The notes below the pieces were generated by a model, which was given only the letters and a program-made list of their open reading frames with translations, searched no databases and was not told the origin of the DNA. Positions 14,126 through 17,930 of a stretch of 17,930 bases of DNA are shown piece by piece. The stretch comes from Anaerolineales bacterium UBA2317 (GTDB taxonomy: Bacteria; Chloroflexota; Anaerolineae; Anaerolineales; Villigracilaceae), in NCBI GenBank assembly GCA_002345215.1, contig DDVH01000037.1, forward strand, positions 2,381 through 20,310, read 5' to 3'. The translations under genes and the position numbers were made by a program. The first letter of the stretch is position 1. Every line of letters starts with the position of its first letter.

Positions 14126-15708
14126 ACAATAATCTCTTCGATAAACCTGTGATTGACCCTCAAGATGTGACTCGCCAACTTTATACCAATTGGCGAGAAC
14201 GCTTCGCTCTGCCATTGCTAATTGGTGTGTTGATATTTGGGCTGGGAGCCTTAATTCCAGCACTGATCTCATCCACCAACATGGTTTTGAATTCATTCTT
14301 TATCATCAGTTATCTTTTTACTCTCGTTGTAACAATCATTCGCTTTTCTTATTTTATTCGGATGCTTGTGTTTCTTCTCAGTATTTATATGCTGGGGGTT
14401 AGCACTTTACTAACGTACAACGCCTTAGGGGTGAGTTTATTTTATTTCTTAGCACTTATTATTTTTTCAACAATGATGCTTTCAATTCGGGCAGGCATTA
14501 TTGCCATTGCAATTGATGTAGTAACGTATACATTTTTTGGCTGGTTGATATTAAGTGGACGATTTGCTCCCTTAAACCCACTCTCAATACCTGCCAACCT
14601 TCAGGATTGGCTTAGTGTAGCGGTAGCAACGGTCATGTTCGGAGTAGTCATTATTCTTGGTTTTCGTAGTTTAGAACGAGAGTTTTTTGAGGCACAAAAG
14701 CAAATTGATAGCACGTTGAATACATTAAAAGAAGAACGTAATAATCTTGAAACAAGAGTACAAGAGCGTACTCAACAATTAAGAAAAATCAATGAAATTG
14801 GACGAAATGTTATTGAAATTCTTGATCCCGATCAACTATTTTTACGTGCCTCAAAATTTATTGAAGATGAATTCAATTTTTACTACACTGCATTTTACTT
14901 AATTGATACGACAGGAAAATGGGCAGAACTTCGCTATGCAAGTGGTGAAGCAGGGAAAGTATTACGAGAAAACAAACATCGTGTTGACCTTGATGGTAGA
15001 AACATTATCGCCAAAGCCATACGCTTGAAAACTGGACAAATTGCCACAGAGGTAAATCAGATAAGGCTTGAAAACCCACTTTTGCCTTACACACGTTCGC
15101 AATTGGCATTGCCTTTATTAATTGGTGATACAGTACTCGGCGTAATTGATATGCACTCTACAAAAGATAATACTTTTACCTCTCAAGATGTAGATGCGTA
15201 TCAAAACATGGCAAATGGAATTGCTACGGCAATTGAAAACTCGCGTTTATTTCAAGAAGCACAACAAAGTTTGGCAGAAATGCGCGCTACACAACGCCAA
15301 TATTTACAAAGTGCATGGGACTCGCTGACAATTGAAAAACCGCTAGAGTATGAATTGGGTGAAAATGACCCATCAAACCAAAACGCACTTGAAATTCCAC
15401 TCTCATTACGAGACCAAGTGATAGGTCAAATTCACATGGCAAATACCTCTGAGTGGACGCCAGAACAGAAAAACTTAGTGGAAGCGATTGTGGCACAAGC
15501 CACACTAGCGTTAGAAAATGCTCGCTTAGTAGAAGAAAGCCAATACACGGCGGCACAAGAAAGACTCACCAACGAAATCATTGCCAAAATTTGGTCATCA
15601 TCAAATATGGACAATATTCTTCAAACAGCAGTTCGAGAGTTAGGTCGTAGCTTAGAAGCCACCGAAGTAGAAATTGAAATATCAATGGATGAGCAAGATG
15701 ATAGATAG
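14122..15708 (+). CDS. Six-helix membrane GAF protein, paralog 1 (528 aa)
   Basis: First of three related sensor proteins in tandem. After a short tail comes the motif NWRERF (23-28), then about six membrane helices (28-50, 58-76, 79-100, 103-120, 124-145, 165-182) with the segment FFGWLILSG (138-146) shared with paralog 3. A coiled coil (185-222, with ERTQQL) leads to a complete GAF domain (about 235-376). A linker follows (QRQYLQSAWDSL and YELGEN, 391-414), then only the C-terminal half of a second GAF (423-468, IPLSLRDQVIGQI to LALENARLVEE), and a tail (475-520) that matches the tails of the two neighbours. There is no catalytic domain and no Cys. Start ATG overlaps the stop of the previous gene by 4 bp. 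What the membrane part senses is unknown; the GAF may bind a small ligand or only relay. Confidence 0.85.
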   Translation: MNNNLFDKPVIDPQDVTRQLYTNWRERFALPLLIGVLIFGLGALIPALISSTNMVLNSFFIISYLFTLVVTIIRFSYFIRMLVFLLSIYMLGVSTLLTYNALGVSLFYFLALIIFSTMMLSIRAGIIAIAIDVVTYTFFGWLILSGRFAPLNPLSIPANLQDWLSVAVATVMFGVVIILGFRSLEREFFEAQKQIDSTLNTLKEERNNLETRVQERTQQLRKINEIGRNVIEILDPDQLFLRASKFIEDEFNFYYTAFYLIDTTGKWAELRYASGEAGKVLRENKHRVDLDGRNIIAKAIRLKTGQIATEVNQIRLENPLLPYTRSQLALPLLIGDTVLGVIDMHSTKDNTFTSQDVDAYQNMANGIATAIENSRLFQEAQQSLAEMRATQRQYLQSAWDSLTIEKPLEYELGENDPSNQNALEIPLSLRDQVIGQIHMANTSEWTPEQKNLVEAIVAQATLALENARLVEESQYTAAQERLTNEIIAKIWSSSNMDNILQTAVRELGRSLEATEVEIEISMDEQDDR

Positions 15709-17356
15709 AAGCAACTCTCCAGTTAATAATGAAGCGCAAAAGCCTTTCAACGTCTCTGAATGGCGTGAAAGTTTTATCCTAGCGATATTGCGAATCGGCT
15801 GTTTACTCGGTATTGCTTTAATTAGTGTCTCATTCCCCAATGCCACACCCAGTGACCGTGTTTTATTTATTGGTTTATATCTTGTTTTATTAGCCATCAC
15901 ACTATTACGTGTGTCCTATTCAGTTCGTGCTTATGCTATTTTGTTAGCAACCTTCTTGATTGGAGTCAATGCAATTTTGGCATGGGGTCCATGGCTAGAT
16001 GGCAGTGCTTTTTTGATAGCCAGCGTTGTAATTGGTGCATTGTTATTTGACAAGCGTGTTGACATTGTGATGCTTGCAATCAGTATCATATTCTTAACCA
16101 CAATTGCTGTATTGCAATCGCTTGGAATGTATCAACTTCGAGCCGAAGCCGCACCAGCACCACAAACAATTCCATTAAATTGGCTAGGCTATATATTTGA
16201 TTTCGCTGTCATCGGCGGTGTGCTAGTTGCCGCAATGGGTCAATTCAAAAACGCTTTTACACGCATCATTGAAGAAACACAATCCGCATTGAAAGCATTG
16301 GCTGTGGAACGCGCTCGCCTAGAAGAAAAAGTGATAGAACGAACGGAAGCGCTCGAAAGCAGAATGAATCAATTGCGTAGCTCAACAAATACAGCCCGGG
16401 CAATTGCTGAAATTCAAAACATCGTTGAGTTATTAGAATCAACAGCGCAGTTAATTTCAGAAAGATTTGGTTATTACCACACTGCTTTATTTATATTAGA
16501 TGACCAAAAGAAAACAGCATTTTTACAAGCCTCTGCTTCTGCCAGAGGAAAAGAATTAATTGGTCAGGCGTTTAGTGTTGAGGTAGATAGAAAAAATCCA
16601 TTGGCAACTGCTGTTGAACAAAACCGTGCCATTATCACATTAGATGTAGACCAAAGGAATTTTATATCAGACGAAAACTTCCCGCTCACCCGTTCACGCA
16701 TGATTTTGCCCTTGGCGGTACGTGGTAATGTGGTTGGGCTTTTAGATTTACACTCAGACCAGCCACGCGCTTTTGGTGCTGAAGATGCAGAGATTTTACA
16801 AACGCTTGCTGACCTGACAGCCATTTCATTTGATAACGTCCGCCTCATTAATGAGACGCGAAGCCTGGTCAGCCAATTGGAAGCAAATACCTCCATTCAA
16901 ACACAACGAACGTGGAGAAAACTCACCACTCGTCAAATGCCTGCATTTCAGTACACACCCGCAGGTGTACGTCCCATTTTTACCCGTGATAAAAGAAGCG
17001 ATAATGGCGAAGGTTTACATATCCCGCTGACGCTGTATGGTCAAAAAATTGGCAACATCAAATTGAAAAGAAAAAATAATCAAGCCGATTGGTCTGAAAG
17101 AGAAAAAGCATTGGTTGAAAAAATTGCTGAGCAAGTTTCACTGGCGTTAGAAAACAGTCGCTTGGTAGAAGAGGCGCAAAAAAGTGCGGCACGTGACCAA
17201 ATGATTGCTAATATTTCAACGCGCATTCGTGAAACGCTAGATATTGAATCAGTTGCTCGTACAGCGGCGGTTGAACTACAGCGTGTGTTTGATTTGAAAG
17301 AAGCCGAAATTGTGATTGGCTCTGCACAATTTGAAAAACAAGATGGAAAATCGTAA
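15698..17356 (+). CDS. Six-helix membrane GAF protein, paralog 2 (552 aa)
   Basis: Same plan as the preceding gene. The motif EWRESF lies at about 21-26, membrane helices fill about 26-45, 53-73, 77-96, 102-118, 122-142 and 162-182, a coiled coil covers about 190-235 and ends in ERTEALESRMNQL, and the full GAF domain lies at about 245-385. The linker (TQRTWRKLTTRQMP, then FQYTPAGV) leads to a half GAF (441-492, HIPLTLYGQKIGNI to LALENSRLVEEA) and a C-terminal tail (497-540). No enzyme domain follows. The start is uncertain: ATG 15698 (11-bp overlap with the previous gene) is chosen, with ATG 15689 and TTG 15674 also in frame. Sequence identity with paralog 1 is low in the membrane part and higher in the GAF, so the duplication is old and the sensed inputs probably differ. 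Confidence 0.85.
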   Translation: MIDRSNSPVNNEAQKPFNVSEWRESFILAILRIGCLLGIALISVSFPNATPSDRVLFIGLYLVLLAITLLRVSYSVRAYAILLATFLIGVNAILAWGPWLDGSAFLIASVVIGALLFDKRVDIVMLAISIIFLTTIAVLQSLGMYQLRAEAAPAPQTIPLNWLGYIFDFAVIGGVLVAAMGQFKNAFTRIIEETQSALKALAVERARLEEKVIERTEALESRMNQLRSSTNTARAIAEIQNIVELLESTAQLISERFGYYHTALFILDDQKKTAFLQASASARGKELIGQAFSVEVDRKNPLATAVEQNRAIITLDVDQRNFISDENFPLTRSRMILPLAVRGNVVGLLDLHSDQPRAFGAEDAEILQTLADLTAISFDNVRLINETRSLVSQLEANTSIQTQRTWRKLTTRQMPAFQYTPAGVRPIFTRDKRSDNGEGLHIPLTLYGQKIGNIKLKRKNNQADWSEREKALVEKIAEQVSLALENSRLVEEAQKSAARDQMIANISTRIRETLDIESVARTAAVELQRVFDLKEAEIVIGSAQFEKQDGKS

Positions 17357-17930
17357 CTCGATGAACGTATCATCCACTTCCCCAACCATGCAAAGTGACT
17401 GGCGCGAAAGTTTCTTACGCACCACGCTTATGCTTGCGTGTGCCTTTGGTTTGGTAGCGTTAATATCATCTTATTTCAGCAGTGAACTGATTTATTTTGT
17501 TATCTATTGCGTTGTATACATTATTGTTGTGTTTATCACTGTTTTACCTGTAACGTATCACGTACGCGCTATGACACTGATAGGGTTATTAATTGGACTG
17601 TCGATTTCTGGATTAACCGAAACAGGTTTAGTTGGAGAAGCGCGTATCTTTATGCTAACTGCAATTGCGATGGCATCTCTGCTGTTTTCATGGAGAACTG
17701 GTTGGTATATCACCATATTCGCTATGGTTTTGTACACGATTTTCGGTTGGCTAATTTTAGGTGGTTTGCTAACTATTTCAAACACTACGATTGACCCGGG
17801 TAATTTAGTGTTATGGATTACAAGAGCATTGGTTTTATTATTGGTTGCTGTACTTGTTGTAAACGCCATTCGTTTAACGCAAACGGAGTTTACAAAGTCA
17901 GAAGAGCGTTCCCAATCTCTTTTGAGTGAT
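17343..17930 (+). CDS. Six-helix membrane GAF protein, paralog 3, partial (runs off the window)
   Basis: An open frame of 196 codons reaches the window edge without a stop. Its N-terminus carries DWRESF (19-24), aligned with the same motif in the two genes before it, then about six hydrophobic helices (about 25-45, 48-70, 76-92, 101-116, 119-141, 155-174) including IFGWLILGG (133-141), which matches paralog 1. The frame ends in a charged stretch (RLTQTEFTKSEERSQSLLSD) that looks like the start of the coiled coil, so the GAF part should lie just beyond. ATG 17343 overlaps the previous gene by 14 bp; ATG 17361 is an alternative start and neither has a strong ribosome site. Confidence 0.75.
   Translation, partial: MENRNSMNVSSTSPTMQSDWRESFLRTTLMLACAFGLVALISSYFSSELIYFVIYCVVYIIVVFITVLPVTYHVRAMTLIGLLIGLSISGLTETGLVGEARIFMLTAIAMASLLFSWRTGWYITIFAMVLYTIFGWLILGGLLTISNTTIDPGNLVLWITRALVLLLVAVLVVNAIRLTQTEFTKSEERSQSLLSD

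Noticed and set aside
17507..17794. Plus-strand frame inside the last paralog
   Set aside because: It is in another frame over predicted membrane helices whose sequence aligns with the two paralogs; its Cys/His/Trp-rich product looks like a frame shadow.

Overview
The window looks like a stretch of chromosome from a moderately AT-rich bacterium, most likely a member of the Chloroflexota (class Anaerolineae). This is an inference from gene content and style: long Cys-poor multi-GAF proteins in tandem, a STAND/NB-ARC ATPase, palindromic repeat elements scattered between genes, and several TTG starts. No rRNA or other taxonomic marker is present. Only one RNA gene is visible, a tRNA-Gly(CCC).

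Left part (1-5704, all genes on the minus strand): a membrane-anchored protein cut by the window edge, a XerC/D-type tyrosine recombinase with a strong promoter, a STAND NTPase with C-terminal TPRs, a DAO-family FAD oxidoreductase, a RidA-family protein and an ASCH-domain protein. The oxidoreductase and the RidA protein could act in sequence on an amine and its imine, but the RidA copy lacks the usual substrate-binding Arg. A large palindromic element (4684-4825) lies between these two genes.

Middle (5669-10050): a perfect 15-bp inverted repeat carries two mirror-image promoters, one for the ASCH gene and one for a radical SAM protein of the DNA modification/repair type with a C-terminal helix-hairpin-helix. 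A very AT-rich gap follows, then a small SET-domain protein with its own promoter. Next come a convergent gene of unknown function sharing a bidirectional terminator with it, a HAD phosphatase, a polyprenyl diphosphate synthase and the tRNA.

Right part (10141-17930, all plus strand, very tightly packed): two single-domain response regulators, then a 1040-residue HAMP/multi-GAF membrane protein, then three consecutive paralogs of a six-helix membrane protein with a WRE(S/R)F start motif and cytoplasmic GAF domains; the last runs off the window. No histidine kinase, cyclase, phosphatase or DNA-binding output domain is visible anywhere in the 7.8 kb. The cluster therefore looks like a multi-input sensory array whose output is either beyond the edge or supplied in trans. 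It is the best candidate here for a poorly described system.

Two genes (the left-edge protein and the radical SAM protein) have a TATAAT box, and a third (HAD) a TAAAAT box, exactly 7 nt before the ATG, which suggests leaderless transcripts. Several starts were moved downstream of the longest open frame because upstream codons lie in promoters or repeat elements.
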